DNA from: Kitasatospora sp. MAA4
GTDB lineage: Bacteria > Actinomycetota > Actinomycetes > Streptomycetales > Streptomycetaceae
Length of the DNA stretch: 64,000 nucleotides
Direction of reading: 5' to 3'
Assembly (NCBI RefSeq): GCF_029893355.1
Contig: NZ_JARZAI010000018.1
Span: forward strand, 1 to 64,000
Shown: piece by piece, positions 24,964 through 33,500 of the stretch
Layout of the letters: each line of letters begins with the position of its first letter
How positions within the stretch are numbered: position 1 is the first letter of the stretch
Made by a program: the position numbers and the translations under genes
Notes under the pieces: generated by a model
The model's input: the letters and a program-made list of their open reading frames with translations, nothing else
What the model was told of the DNA's origin: nothing
Database searches by the model: none

Positions 24964-26618
24964 AGCGGAGTCACCCCGTGCTTGCGGCGCGGCAGCGGCC
25001 GGTGCTTGGTGCGCAGCATCGACAGCGCCCGGGCCAGCACCTGGCGGGTCTCGGCCGGGTCGATGACGTCGTCCACGAGGCCGCGCTCGGCCGCGTAGTA
25101 CGGGTGCATCAGCTCCGTCTTGTACTCCTTGATCTTCTGGGCCCGGGTGGCGTCCGGGTCGTCGGAACCGGCGATCTCGCGGCGGAAGATGACGTTGGCG
25201 GCGCCCTCTGCGCCCATCACGGCGATCTCGTTGCCCGGCCAGGCGAAGGACAGGTCGGCGCCGATCGAGCGGGAGTCCATCACGATGTACGCCCCGCCGT
25301 AGGCCTTGCGCAGGATCAACTGGATGCGCGGCACGGTGGCGTTGCAGTAGGCGTAGAGGAGCTTGGCGCCGTGCCGGATGATGCCGTTGTGCTCCTGGTC
25401 GACGCCGGGCAGGAAGCCGGGGACGTCCAGCAGGGTGACCAGCGGGATGTTGAAGGCGTCGCAGTGCGAGACGAACCGGGCGGCCTTCTCCGCGGAGTGG
25501 ATGTCCAGCACGCCGGCCAGCGAGATGGGCTGGTTGGCGATCAGGCCGACCACGTTGCCGCCGATCCGGGCCAGCGCGCAGACCACATTGGTCGCCCAGT
25601 CCGAGTGGATCTCGAAGAGGTCGCCGTCGTCCACCAGCTCCTCCAGGACGGCCCGCATGTCGTAGCCGCGCGAGGGGTCGGCGGGGACCAGGTCCAGCAG
25701 GGCCTCGCAGCGCCGGTCCACCGGGTCCGCGGTCGCCTCGTACGGCGCGAGCTCGCGGTTGTTCTGCGGCAGCAGCGAGAGCAGGTGGCGGACGTCCGCC
25801 AGGCAGCTCTCCTCGTCGTCGTAGGCGAAGGCCGCGACACCGGAGACCTGGGAGTGCACGTCGGCGCCGCCCAGTTCGTCCATGCTGACCCGCTCGCCGG
25901 TCACCGCCTGCACCACGTCCGGTCCGGTGATGAACATCTGCGAGATGCCGCGGACCATGAAGACGTAGTCGGTGAGCGCCGGGGAGTACGCCGCGCCGCC
26001 CGCGCACGGGCCCAGGATGACGCTGATCTGCGGGATCGCCCCGGAGGCCCGGACATTGCGCTGGAAGATGCCGCCGTACCCGGCGAGCGCCGTGACGCCC
26101 TCCTGGATCCGCGCGCCGGCGCCGTCGCTCAGGCTGACCAGCGGGGCGCCGGAGGTCTCGGCCATGTCCATGATCTTGTGGATCTTCTGCGCGTGGGCCT
26201 CACCCAGTGCGCCGCCGAAGATCCGGAAGTCGTGGGCGTAGGCGAAGACCGTCCGCCCGTTCACCAGGCCCCAGCCGACCACCACACCGTCGGTGTAGGG
26301 CTTCTTCGCCTCCAGGCCGAAGCCGGTGGCGCGGTGGCGCCGCAGCGCCTCGAACTCCATGAACGTGCCCTCGTCGAACAGCAGCTCGATGCGCTCGCGC
26401 GCCGTCAGCTTGCCCTTGGCGTGCTGCGCGGCGGTGGCCCGAGGACCGGGACCGTCCTGCACCTCGGTCCGCGTGCGGTGCAGCTCACGGGTTCTGGCCC
26501 GCAGGTCCGGGGACGGAGTGGGCGCGGGGATCTCAAGGAGCTCGGGAATCTCGGGAATCACGGGGACGGGTGTCGGGGCCTGTTCGGCCTCGATCGGGCG
26601 CTCGTCGAGGATCGTCAT
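24960..26618 (-). CDS. Acetyl/propionyl-CoA carboxylase beta subunit (carboxyltransferase)
   Basis: A 552-residue carboxyltransferase with both crotonase-like halves (N-terminal about 60-290, C-terminal about 300-535). The oxyanion-forming regions include SDGAGARIQEG and a GGAAYSPAL stretch in the first half and an AKLLYAY region in the second. An N-terminal extension of about 45 residues is Pro/Glu-rich. With the epsilon subunit it would make malonyl-CoA (or methylmalonyl-CoA) with a host alpha subunit, feeding the cluster. An alternative is a resistant copy protecting against a carboxylase-directed product. GGAGG precedes the ATG. Confidence 0.88.
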   Translation of the reverse strand: MTILDERPIEAEQAPTPVPVIPEIPELLEIPAPTPSPDLRARTRELHRTRTEVQDGPGPRATAAQHAKGKLTARERIELLFDEGTFMEFEALRRHRATGFGLEAKKPYTDGVVVGWGLVNGRTVFAYAHDFRIFGGALGEAHAQKIHKIMDMAETSGAPLVSLSDGAGARIQEGVTALAGYGGIFQRNVRASGAIPQISVILGPCAGGAAYSPALTDYVFMVRGISQMFITGPDVVQAVTGERVSMDELGGADVHSQVSGVAAFAYDDEESCLADVRHLLSLLPQNNRELAPYEATADPVDRRCEALLDLVPADPSRGYDMRAVLEELVDDGDLFEIHSDWATNVVCALARIGGNVVGLIANQPISLAGVLDIHSAEKAARFVSHCDAFNIPLVTLLDVPGFLPGVDQEHNGIIRHGAKLLYAYCNATVPRIQLILRKAYGGAYIVMDSRSIGADLSFAWPGNEIAVMGAEGAANVIFRREIAGSDDPDATRAQKIKEYKTELMHPYYAAERGLVDDVIDPAETRQVLARALSMLRTKHRPLPRRKHGVTPL

Positions 26619-26720
26619 GCTTCTGGTGCCTCCTCCAGGTTCGGTCGGTTCTCTCTCGCCGAACCAGCATGCGAAGCACCGCTATGGAGGACTTATCCGC
26701 AGCCCATACGGGCCGTAACG

Positions 26721-26765
26721 GCAGCAGGCGCGGACGGGGTCACCTCACCCGGCCGCGCCTGCTGC
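26721..26765. terminator. Terminator after the TetR gene
   Basis: A perfect 13-bp inverted repeat (26721-26733 with 26753-26765) with a 19-nt loop lies just downstream of the TetR gene stop and upstream of the carboxylase gene. Confidence 0.65.
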
Positions 26766-26781
26766 TCTGTTCTCGGGGTCG

Positions 26782-27396
26782 TCAGGCGGCCCCGGGCTCG
26801 ATCCGTCCGGCGATCTCCAGCGCCACGGTGAGCGAGGCCGCGACGGCCTGCTCCAGCGTGGCCGTCTCCTCGCACTGCGCGGGGTGCGCGCCGTCGTCGT
26901 CGAGGTCCTGCTTGAGCAGGAAGAGCGCCGAGTTGACCGAGAAGAGTGCCATGGTGGCCCGAAGCCGGTCGTCGAAGGAGGCGTTCGGGCCGTGCACCAG
27001 CCGGATCATCCCGATCATCCGCTGCTTGAACTCGTGCCCGGACGGGCTCCCGCGCAGGGCCGGCTGGTTCTCGTGGAAGAAGCGCAGCAGCGGAGCCCGC
27101 TCGACCATGCCCGCCGCGAACCGGCGGACCAGCTCGTCGCGCACCTCCGGCGACCAGGGCTGCTTCTCGCCCCAGGCGATCGCCTCGTCGATCGGCTGGG
27201 CCATCGCCTCGACGATGCCGTGGACGATGTCGTCCTTGGTCTTGAAGTGGTAGTAGAGCGCGGCCTTGGTCACACCGAGCCGGTCGGCGATCTCGCGCAG
27301 CGAGGTCTTCTCGTAACCGTTCTCCGCGAAGAGCTCCAGCGCCACCGTGATGATGCGTGACCGGGTGTCACTGCGGGGGCTCAGTGTCGTACTCAT
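26782..27396 (-). CDS. TetR-family repressor
   Basis: A 204-residue regulator. The helix-turn-helix is at about 25-55 (TSLREIADRLGVTKAALYYHFKTK), followed by a helical ligand domain. I chose the ATG at 27396 (MSTTLSPRSD); the upstream frame lacks family features. It diverges from an MFS exporter gene with a 253-bp gap, the classic arrangement for a drug-sensing repressor controlling its pump. Confidence 0.87.
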   Translation of the reverse strand: MSTTLSPRSDTRSRIITVALELFAENGYEKTSLREIADRLGVTKAALYYHFKTKDDIVHGIVEAMAQPIDEAIAWGEKQPWSPEVRDELVRRFAAGMVERAPLLRFFHENQPALRGSPSGHEFKQRMIGMIRLVHGPNASFDDRLRATMALFSVNSALFLLKQDLDDDGAHPAQCEETATLEQAVAASLTVALEIAGRIEPGAA

Positions 27397-27521
27397 GGCT
27401 TCACGGCCTGCCTTGATAGCTGCGCTGGAGTGGGGGCGCCGATGCCCGGGGGCACCGCCCGGCGCCGGCCGGTTCCGCCCCATTCTCGCCGACGGGGACG
27501 ACATGGCCGAAACCGGCTTGA

Positions 27522-27574
27522 CGCCCGGCTTACACAGACCTTACCGTGCCAACGGACAACAAACTAGCCGGGCG
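27522..27574. promoter_or_regulatory. Candidate TetR operator region
   Basis: In the TetR-MFS intergenic gap, a 9-bp inverted repeat (CGCCCGGCT at 27522-27530, AGCCGGGCG at 27566-27574) flanks an unusually AT-containing core of 35 bp that carries TTAC and GTAAG-type half sites. It is a reasonable place for the repressor and promoters, but the arm spacing is long. Confidence 0.35.
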
Positions 27575-27649
27575 GCAAGTAAGTACCCGCCCCCAAGGCC
27601 CGCCGAGCCACCGAGCCGCGGTCCGCACTGCGCTTCCGGGAGACGCACC

Positions 27650-29233
27650 ATGGCACAACAACAGGCCGACGCTAAGGCGGACACCCCGCCGTCAGGCGTC
27701 GAGGGGGAGGCCGGAACTCCGGCGCAGACGCGGACCCACCGCGAGATAACGCTGGTGATGATCGGTCTGGTCATCACCATGCTGCTGGCGATGCTCGACA
27801 ACCTGATCGTCGGCACCGCCATGCCGACGATCGTCGGCGACCTGGGTGGCGCCAACCACCTCTCCTGGGTCGTCACCTCGTACACCCTGGCGACCGCGGC
27901 GGCCACGCCGATCTGGGGCAAGCTCGGCGACCTGTACGGCCGCAAGGGCACCTTCCTCACCTCGATCGTGATCTTCCTGGTCGGCTCGGCACTGTCCGGG
28001 CTCTCGCAGAACATGACCGAGCTGATCGGCTTCCGCGCCCTGCAGGGCCTGGGCGCCGGCGGTCTGATGGTCGGCGTGATGTCGATCATGGGCGCACTGG
28101 TGTCGCCGCGTGAGCGAGCCAAGTACCAGGGCATGTTCGCGGCCGTGATGGCCCTGGCCACGGTCGGCGGCCCGCTGCTCGGCGGCTTCATCACCGACCA
28201 CTTCAGCTGGCACTGGATCTTCTACATCAACCTGCCGCTGGGCCTGATCGCGCTGGCCGTGGTCACCGTCACCCTGCACCTGCCCAAGGTCCGCTCCACC
28301 GCGAAGGTCGACTACCTCGGCGCGGCGCTGCTCACCACCGGCATCACCTCGCTGGTGCTGATCACCACCTGGGGCGGCGGGCAGTACGCCTGGGGCTCCA
28401 AGCACATCATCGGTCTCGGCGTGCTGGCCGTCGCCGCGCTGATCGGCTTCTGCTACACCGAGCAGCGCGCCGAGGAGCCGATGCTGCCGCTCGGCCTCTT
28501 CAAGAACCTGAACTTCTCGATGGTCTCGATCATCGGCTTCATCGTCGGCTTCCTGATGTTCGGCGCGGTCGCCTTCCTGCCGCAGTACCAGCAGTACGTG
28601 CAGGGCGCCTCGGCCACCAACTCCGGCCTGCTGCTGATGCCGATGATGTTCGGCATGCTGGTGGTCTCGCTGGTGGTCGGCCAGATCGTCAGCAAGACCG
28701 GCAAGTACCGGATCTTCCCGCTGATCGGCACCACGGTGATGGGCGGCGGCGCGCTGCTGCTCTCCACCCTGTCCACCGACACCACCCGCTTCACCTCCAG
28801 CTGCTACATGGTCGCGCTCGGCGCGGGCATGGGCTTCCTGATGCAGATCACCATGCTGGTGGCGCAGAACAGCGTCGAGCTCAAGGACATGGGCGTGGCC
28901 AGCTCGACGGCGACGCTCTTCCGCACCATCGGCGGCTCGTTCGGCGTGGCGCTCTTCGGCTCGCTCTTCAACCACCAGGTCACCTCGACCATGGCGGCCC
29001 GCCACATCACGGGCGGCGGCGACACCCAGCAGCTGACGCCCGCCACCATCAAGAAGCTGCCGGCGGGGTTCCAGGACGCGTTCCACCACGCGGTGTCCAA
29101 CGGCATCCACTCGGTCTTCCTGTGGGGCGCCGGGATCACCGTGATCGCGATCGCCGCGGCCGTCTTCCTGCGGGACATCCCGCTGCGCGGCGGCCCGAAG
29201 TCCGAGAGCTCCATGGAGGCGGCGGCCATCTGA
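27650..29233 (+). CDS. MFS drug exporter (14-TM DHA2/EmrB type)
   Basis: A 527-residue transporter. About 14 membrane helices begin near residue 35. The motif WGKLGDLYGRKG follows helix 2 (motif A), and the antiporter-type stretch around AVMALATVGGPLLGG (motif C) lies in helix 5. A polar 30-residue N-terminus precedes the first helix. The ATG has GGGAG upstream. Controlled, most likely, by the divergent TetR protein. It may be a second export route for the cluster product or an unrelated multidrug pump. Confidence 0.88.
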   Translation: MAQQQADAKADTPPSGVEGEAGTPAQTRTHREITLVMIGLVITMLLAMLDNLIVGTAMPTIVGDLGGANHLSWVVTSYTLATAAATPIWGKLGDLYGRKGTFLTSIVIFLVGSALSGLSQNMTELIGFRALQGLGAGGLMVGVMSIMGALVSPRERAKYQGMFAAVMALATVGGPLLGGFITDHFSWHWIFYINLPLGLIALAVVTVTLHLPKVRSTAKVDYLGAALLTTGITSLVLITTWGGGQYAWGSKHIIGLGVLAVAALIGFCYTEQRAEEPMLPLGLFKNLNFSMVSIIGFIVGFLMFGAVAFLPQYQQYVQGASATNSGLLLMPMMFGMLVVSLVVGQIVSKTGKYRIFPLIGTTVMGGGALLLSTLSTDTTRFTSSCYMVALGAGMGFLMQITMLVAQNSVELKDMGVASSTATLFRTIGGSFGVALFGSLFNHQVTSTMAARHITGGGDTQQLTPATIKKLPAGFQDAFHHAVSNGIHSVFLWGAGITVIAIAAAVFLRDIPLRGGPKSESSMEAAAI

Positions 29234-29250
29234 GCCGCCCCCGCCCCTGA

Positions 29251-29292
29251 CGCCGCTGCCCCGCCCGGATCCGTCCGGGCGGGGCAGCGGCG
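29251..29292. terminator. Bidirectional terminator between MFS and mutY
   Basis: A perfect 19-bp inverted repeat (29251-29269 with 29274-29292) with a 4-nt loop lies between convergent genes. Confidence 0.9.
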
Positions 29293-29301
29293 TTCGCACC
29301 C

Positions 29302-30195
29302 CTACTGCGGGAGGCGGTAGACGCCCGGGGCGACCGGCTCCACCAGGCCGTCGGCGACCAGGCCGTCCAGGGCCCGGGCCCGCTGGATCGGCTCGGGCCA
29401 GACGGCGTCGAGACGGTGCCGCGGCACCTCGCCGTGCGCGTCGCGCAGGACGGCGAGCAGCTTGCCGCGGACCTGGCGGTCGGTGCCCTCGTACGTCTGG
29501 CCGCGCCGGGCCGGACCCTCGTACGGCGGTCGGCCGGCCTGCTGCCAGGCACAGTGCGCGCGCAGCGGGCAGCCGCCGCACTCGGGGCTGCGGGCCGTGC
29601 AGACCAGGGCGCCCAGCTCCATCACGCCGACCGCCCACTCGGCCGCCGTGGCCGCCGTGGCCGGGAGCAGCTCGCCGGCGGTCCGGCGCTCGGCCGCGGT
29701 GGTCGCCTGGGCCGGGTACTCCACGCCGCTGACCGCACGGGCGAAGACCCGGCGCACGTTGGTGTCCAGCACCGCGTGGCGCTGGCGGAACGCGAAGGAG
29801 GCCACGGCGGCGGCGGTGTACTCGCCGACCCCGGGCAGCGCCAGCAGCTCGGCGTGATCGTCCGGGACGCTGCCGCCGTGCCGCTCGGTGATCGCGGTCG
29901 CGGCGGCGTGCAGCCGCAGCGCACGGCGCGGGTAGCCCAGCCGCCCCCACATCCGGACCGCCTCGCCCGGCGCGTCGGCGGCCAGCGCGGCCGGCGTCGG
30001 CCAGCGCTCCAGCCATGCGGCGTAGGCGGGCAGCACCCGCTTCACCGGAGTCTGCTGGAGCATGAACTCACTCACCAGCACCGCCCACGGCGTGGCGTCC
30101 GGGGTGCGCCAGGGCAGGTCGCGGGCGTTCTCCCGGTACCAGTCCAGAACGATGGAGTGCAGCAGCGGGGCGGGGGTGCGGGTAACGGTCGGCAT
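29302..30195 (-). CDS. mutY: A/G-specific adenine glycosylase
   Basis: A 297-residue HhH-GPD DNA glycosylase. It removes adenine mispaired with 8-oxoguanine. Visible features: VSEFMLQQTPVKRV near the N-terminus, the helix-hairpin-helix LPGVGEYTAAAVASFAF, the catalytic Asp region in VLDTNVRRVFAR, and a 4Fe-4S cluster motif (CTARSPECGGCPLRAHC). It lacks the C-terminal MutT-like 8-oxoG domain of long MutY, as is common in actinobacteria. The ATG has GGAGG 4 nt upstream. Confidence 0.92.
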   Translation of the reverse strand: MPTVTRTPAPLLHSIVLDWYRENARDLPWRTPDATPWAVLVSEFMLQQTPVKRVLPAYAAWLERWPTPAALAADAPGEAVRMWGRLGYPRRALRLHAAATAITERHGGSVPDDHAELLALPGVGEYTAAAVASFAFRQRHAVLDTNVRRVFARAVSGVEYPAQATTAAERRTAGELLPATAATAAEWAVGVMELGALVCTARSPECGGCPLRAHCAWQQAGRPPYEGPARRGQTYEGTDRQVRGKLLAVLRDAHGEVPRHRLDAVWPEPIQRARALDGLVADGLVEPVAPGVYRLPQ

Positions 30196-30343
30196 AGCAC
30201 CTCCGATCCTCGCACAGTCGCCGGACGGGCGGGTGTGTCGACAGGCTCGCTCGGACGGACCAAATGGCGGATCATGTGAAAGAAGGTGCCCGAGGATGGT
30301 GTTGTTGCGTCAGGCGGTGCTCCGACTCTCGTAGAGTTTGATC

Positions 30344-31192
30344 GTGCCTTCTCTGCGTCAGCCCGTCGGACCGCTGCCCGCCTCGATCTACTGGCGGCGG
30401 CGTTTCGTCATGCTCGCCGCCGTGGCGGTGGTGGCCCTCCTGGTGGCGTGGTTGACGCTCGGTCAGGACGGCGGCGGGACGAAGCCCACCAGCGCACACC
30501 CCGCACCCGCCCCCTCGGCGGTCACCTCGATCACCCCCGGCGCCACCCCGACCGGCCCGGCCATCAGCACCCACCCGGGCGGCACCGGCGGCGGCGGTAC
30601 GGGCACCTCGGTCGGCGGTACCGGTGGCACGAACCCGACGGCTGCCCCGACCGGCGCCTCGGACACCACCGGCGGCACGGACACCACCACCGGGGGCGCC
30701 TCGGGCGGCACCGGCACCGGCAGCACCGGCTCGACCGCCGGCGGCGCCCCGCCGATCAACACCGGTGACGTGATGGCCCTTCCGGTCTGCACCGCCTCCC
30801 AGCTCACCCTGGAACTGGCCGGCACCCAGAACGCCTACCAGCCCAAGGAGAAGCCGACCTTCGAGCTCAAGGTCCGCAACGCCTCCGGCACCCCCTGCCG
30901 CGTCGACCTGAGCCAGGCCGCCTCCGCGATCACCGTCAACTCGGCCAGCGGCGAGCGGATCTGGTCCTCCGCCGACTGCGTCACGGACAAGCAGGGCCGC
31001 TGGGTGCAGATCACCCCCGCCACCGCCCTGACCGAGACCTTCGTCTGGGACCGCACCCGCAGCAAGCCCCAGTGCCCCACCCCGACGGACACCACGCCCG
31101 CCCCCGCCGGCAACTACCTCGTCCAGGCCGAACTCACCGGCCCCGCCGGAGGCCCCGTCCCCGCCCGCACCTCCACCCGCCTGGACGGTTAG
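30344..31192 (+). CDS. Membrane-anchored protein with Gly/Thr-rich stalk and C-terminal beta domain
   Basis: About 282 residues. One membrane helix (about 24-42) follows a short basic N-terminus. A low-complexity Gly/Thr/Pro linker (about 45-140) leads to an extracytoplasmic domain with three cysteines (starting PVCTASQLTL) that resembles DUF4232-type or similar beta-sandwich domains. I chose the GTG at 30344 because a -10-like TAGAGT (30332-30337) ends 6 nt before it, a leaderless arrangement; no Shine-Dalgarno is seen. Function unknown. Confidence 0.72.
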   Translation: MPSLRQPVGPLPASIYWRRRFVMLAAVAVVALLVAWLTLGQDGGGTKPTSAHPAPAPSAVTSITPGATPTGPAISTHPGGTGGGGTGTSVGGTGGTNPTAAPTGASDTTGGTDTTTGGASGGTGTGSTGSTAGGAPPINTGDVMALPVCTASQLTLELAGTQNAYQPKEKPTFELKVRNASGTPCRVDLSQAASAITVNSASGERIWSSADCVTDKQGRWVQITPATALTETFVWDRTRSKPQCPTPTDTTPAPAGNYLVQAELTGPAGGPVPARTSTRLDG

Positions 31193-31321
31193 GGCCTGTT
31201 CGGTTGCGACCGAAGCGTCTCCTCGACACGTCCCATCCGGGTGAGCGGTCGTGGTGCGCCGGGTGTGCCCCGGTGGTCCGGCTGCCGGGCCGTCCGTCTC
31301 CGGTCGGCCCGACGCCTACTG

Positions 31322-33361
31322 ATGGAGCGTGTGGCCTTGTCCCAGCAGTCCACTTCCCCCGCCGCACGGCGGCTTCGGACCGGGCGGCTGGCCGCCGCCG
31401 CGGCCGCCGCCGCCCTGGTCGCGACGGGTATGGCGGCACCGGCCGCCGAGGCCGCGAGCCCGGCGCGCACCGATCTGCCGTCCAGTACGGGCGCTTGGTT
31501 CTCGGGCGGCGGCAGCAACGGACCGGTGGACACCGGTGCGGCCCCGGGCGACTGGGGGATGTCGCTGCGGGTCTACCTGGACGGTAAGGACCCGGTCGGC
31601 ATGGCCAGGGCCGCGCGGCAGGTCTCCGACCCGGCCGGGCACGACTACGCCCACTATCTGACGCCCGCCCAGTTCGACCAGCGCTACGGCACCACCCCGG
31701 CCCAGACGGCGAAGGTCAGCAGCTGGCTCAGCGGGTTCGGCATGCACGTCACCGGCACCACCGCCCACTACCTGGCGGTCACCGCGACCGTGGACCAGGT
31801 CCAGCAGGCCTTCGCCACCTCGCTGCACGCCTACGCCCGGGTGGCCGGGTTTCCTCCCCGGATGGTCTACCCGGTGAGCGGGGCCTCGGTGCCGGCCGCG
31901 CTCGGCCACGACATCAGCACGGTGATCGGCCTGGACGACCTGAACCCCACCATTCCGAAGACCCCCGCCACACCGGCGCCTCAGGCCCCCGCGCCCCGGA
32001 CCGCCATGTCCCGGGCGGCAGCGCCCCTGGCCGCAGCGCCCACCACCCCGCCCTGCTCGCAGTGGTGGGGCCAGAGCAGCTCCCCGATCCCCGCGGTCAA
32101 CGGCCGCACCAGCGCCATCGACCAGGTCTGCGGCTACACCCCGCAGCAGCTGCGCGACGCCTACGGGGTGACCAACAGCCAGTACACCGGCAAGGGCCGG
32201 ACGGTCGCCGTCGTGCTGGACGGCTCGCTGCCCACCATGGAGGCCGACGCCAACACGTTCTTCGCCGCCCACGGCGTGCCCGGCTTCGCCCCCGGCCAGT
32301 ACAGCGAGAACTTCGGCCCGAACTTCGCCGCCTCCTGCCACGGTTCCGACAACGCGCCGGAGGAACCGCTGGACGTGGAGACGGTCCACATCGCCGCACC
32401 GGACGCCAAGGTGGTCTACGTCGGGGCCGACTGCGGTGACGCCGGCGGCTCGCTGCAGTACCTCGACGCCCACACCCGGATCGTGGACCAGCACCTCGCG
32501 GACGTGGTGACCGACTCCTTCGCCACCAACGAGCAGGGCACGACGCCCGCCACGGTGGCGGCCTGGGACCAGATGTTCCAGCAGGGCGCCCTGGAGGGCA
32601 TCGGCTTCGACTACGCCTCCGGCGACGAGGGTGACGGCGCGTCCGGGGACAGCGCGGGCGCCCCGCACATGGTGATCTTCCCGGCGTCCGACCAGTGGGC
32701 GACCGCCGTCGGGGGCACCACGCTGGAGATCGGCAAGGACGGCAAGGTGGCCGGCGAACTCGGCTGGGGCACCAACGCGGCGCAGCTCGACCCGCAGGGC
32801 ACCGGGTACCTGACCCCGCCGCCCGGGCAGTTCCTCATGGGGTCCGGCGGCGGACCCAGCAGCCTGGTGAGCGAGCCCTGGTACCAGAAGAACGTGGTCC
32901 CCTCGACCCTGGCGACCTCCGGCGGCAGCACGGCGGCCCACCGCGTGCTGCCCGACCTCGCCGCCGACGCCGACCCCGCCACCGGCTGGCTGATCGGCTT
33001 CACCACCCCGGGCGGCGCCTACCACGAGGAGATGGGCGGCGGCACCAGCGGCTCCTCCCCGCTGGTCGCCGCGCTGGAGGCCGACGCCGCCCAGGCCGCC
33101 GGCCACCCGCTCGGCTTCGCCAACCCGCTGATCTACAAGCTGCGCAACACCGCGGCGATCCGCGACATCGTGCCGGCCCCGGCCGGCCAGGAGCCCTGGG
33201 CGGTGACCCACATACCGGACAGCTACAGCCCGTCCGGCATCGACGTCTACCTGTCCCAGTTCGACCGGGACGGCTCGCTGAGGACCGCGCCCGGCTACGA
33301 CGACGTCACCGGTGTCGGCTCGGCGACCGCGGACTTCGTACGCCTCTTCGCCCGGCGCTGA
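31322..33361 (+). CDS. Secreted S53 sedolisin / kumamolisin-type protease
   Basis: About 679 residues. An Ala-rich signal peptide (about 1-45) precedes a pro-kumamolisin activation domain (about 60-210) with FxxRYGTT-type sequence. The serine-carboxyl peptidase domain then follows. Predicted catalytic residues: Glu347 and Asp351 (EEPLDVE) and Ser576 (GGGTSGSSP). S53 enzymes are acid-active endopeptidases released by autocatalytic propeptide removal. The start is uncertain: ATG 31322, GTG 31331 and TTG 31337 are all possible. It ends in a series of 14-bp repeats. Confidence 0.88.
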   Translation: MERVALSQQSTSPAARRLRTGRLAAAAAAAALVATGMAAPAAEAASPARTDLPSSTGAWFSGGGSNGPVDTGAAPGDWGMSLRVYLDGKDPVGMARAARQVSDPAGHDYAHYLTPAQFDQRYGTTPAQTAKVSSWLSGFGMHVTGTTAHYLAVTATVDQVQQAFATSLHAYARVAGFPPRMVYPVSGASVPAALGHDISTVIGLDDLNPTIPKTPATPAPQAPAPRTAMSRAAAPLAAAPTTPPCSQWWGQSSSPIPAVNGRTSAIDQVCGYTPQQLRDAYGVTNSQYTGKGRTVAVVLDGSLPTMEADANTFFAAHGVPGFAPGQYSENFGPNFAASCHGSDNAPEEPLDVETVHIAAPDAKVVYVGADCGDAGGSLQYLDAHTRIVDQHLADVVTDSFATNEQGTTPATVAAWDQMFQQGALEGIGFDYASGDEGDGASGDSAGAPHMVIFPASDQWATAVGGTTLEIGKDGKVAGELGWGTNAAQLDPQGTGYLTPPPGQFLMGSGGGPSSLVSEPWYQKNVVPSTLATSGGSTAAHRVLPDLAADADPATGWLIGFTTPGGAYHEEMGGGTSGSSPLVAALEADAAQAAGHPLGFANPLIYKLRNTAAIRDIVPAPAGQEPWAVTHIPDSYSPSGIDVYLSQFDRDGSLRTAPGYDDVTGVGSATADFVRLFARR

Positions 33362-33425
33362 CGACCCCGCGCTGACGACCCCGCGCTGACGGCCCGGCAC
33401 TGACGGCCCGGCACTGACAACACGA
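33356..33425 (+). repeat. Five tandem 14-bp repeats across the protease stop codon
   Basis: Units start at 33356, 33370, 33384, 33398 and 33412, with consensus CRCTGACGRCCCSG and the last unit diverged. Each carries the TGA that in the first unit is the protease stop codon. The array runs directly into the terminator hairpin. Confidence 0.8.
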
Positions 33426-33460
33426 ACGGCCTGGCGCAGTGGCTACTGCGCCAGGCCGTT
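33425..33460. terminator. Bidirectional terminator between protease and disA
   Basis: A perfect 16-bp inverted repeat (33425-33440 with 33445-33460) with a GGCT loop lies between convergent genes. Confidence 0.9.
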
Positions 33461-33500
33461 GGGCCGTTGGGGGGACCGTTTCTCCACAGGCGGCGGAGGG

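Noticed and set aside
27692-30016. A 774-codon minus-strand frame spanning the MFS gene and part of mutY
   Set aside because: The translation is Asp/His/Gln-rich noise antisense to the exporter and crosses a strong terminator; MFS and MutY in the other frames are unmistakable.
30600-30760. Possible short tandem repeats in the Gly/Thr-rich region
   Set aside because: The GGCAC/CACCGG periodicity follows from the low-complexity Gly-Thr linker codons of the membrane-anchored protein rather than an independent DNA repeat.
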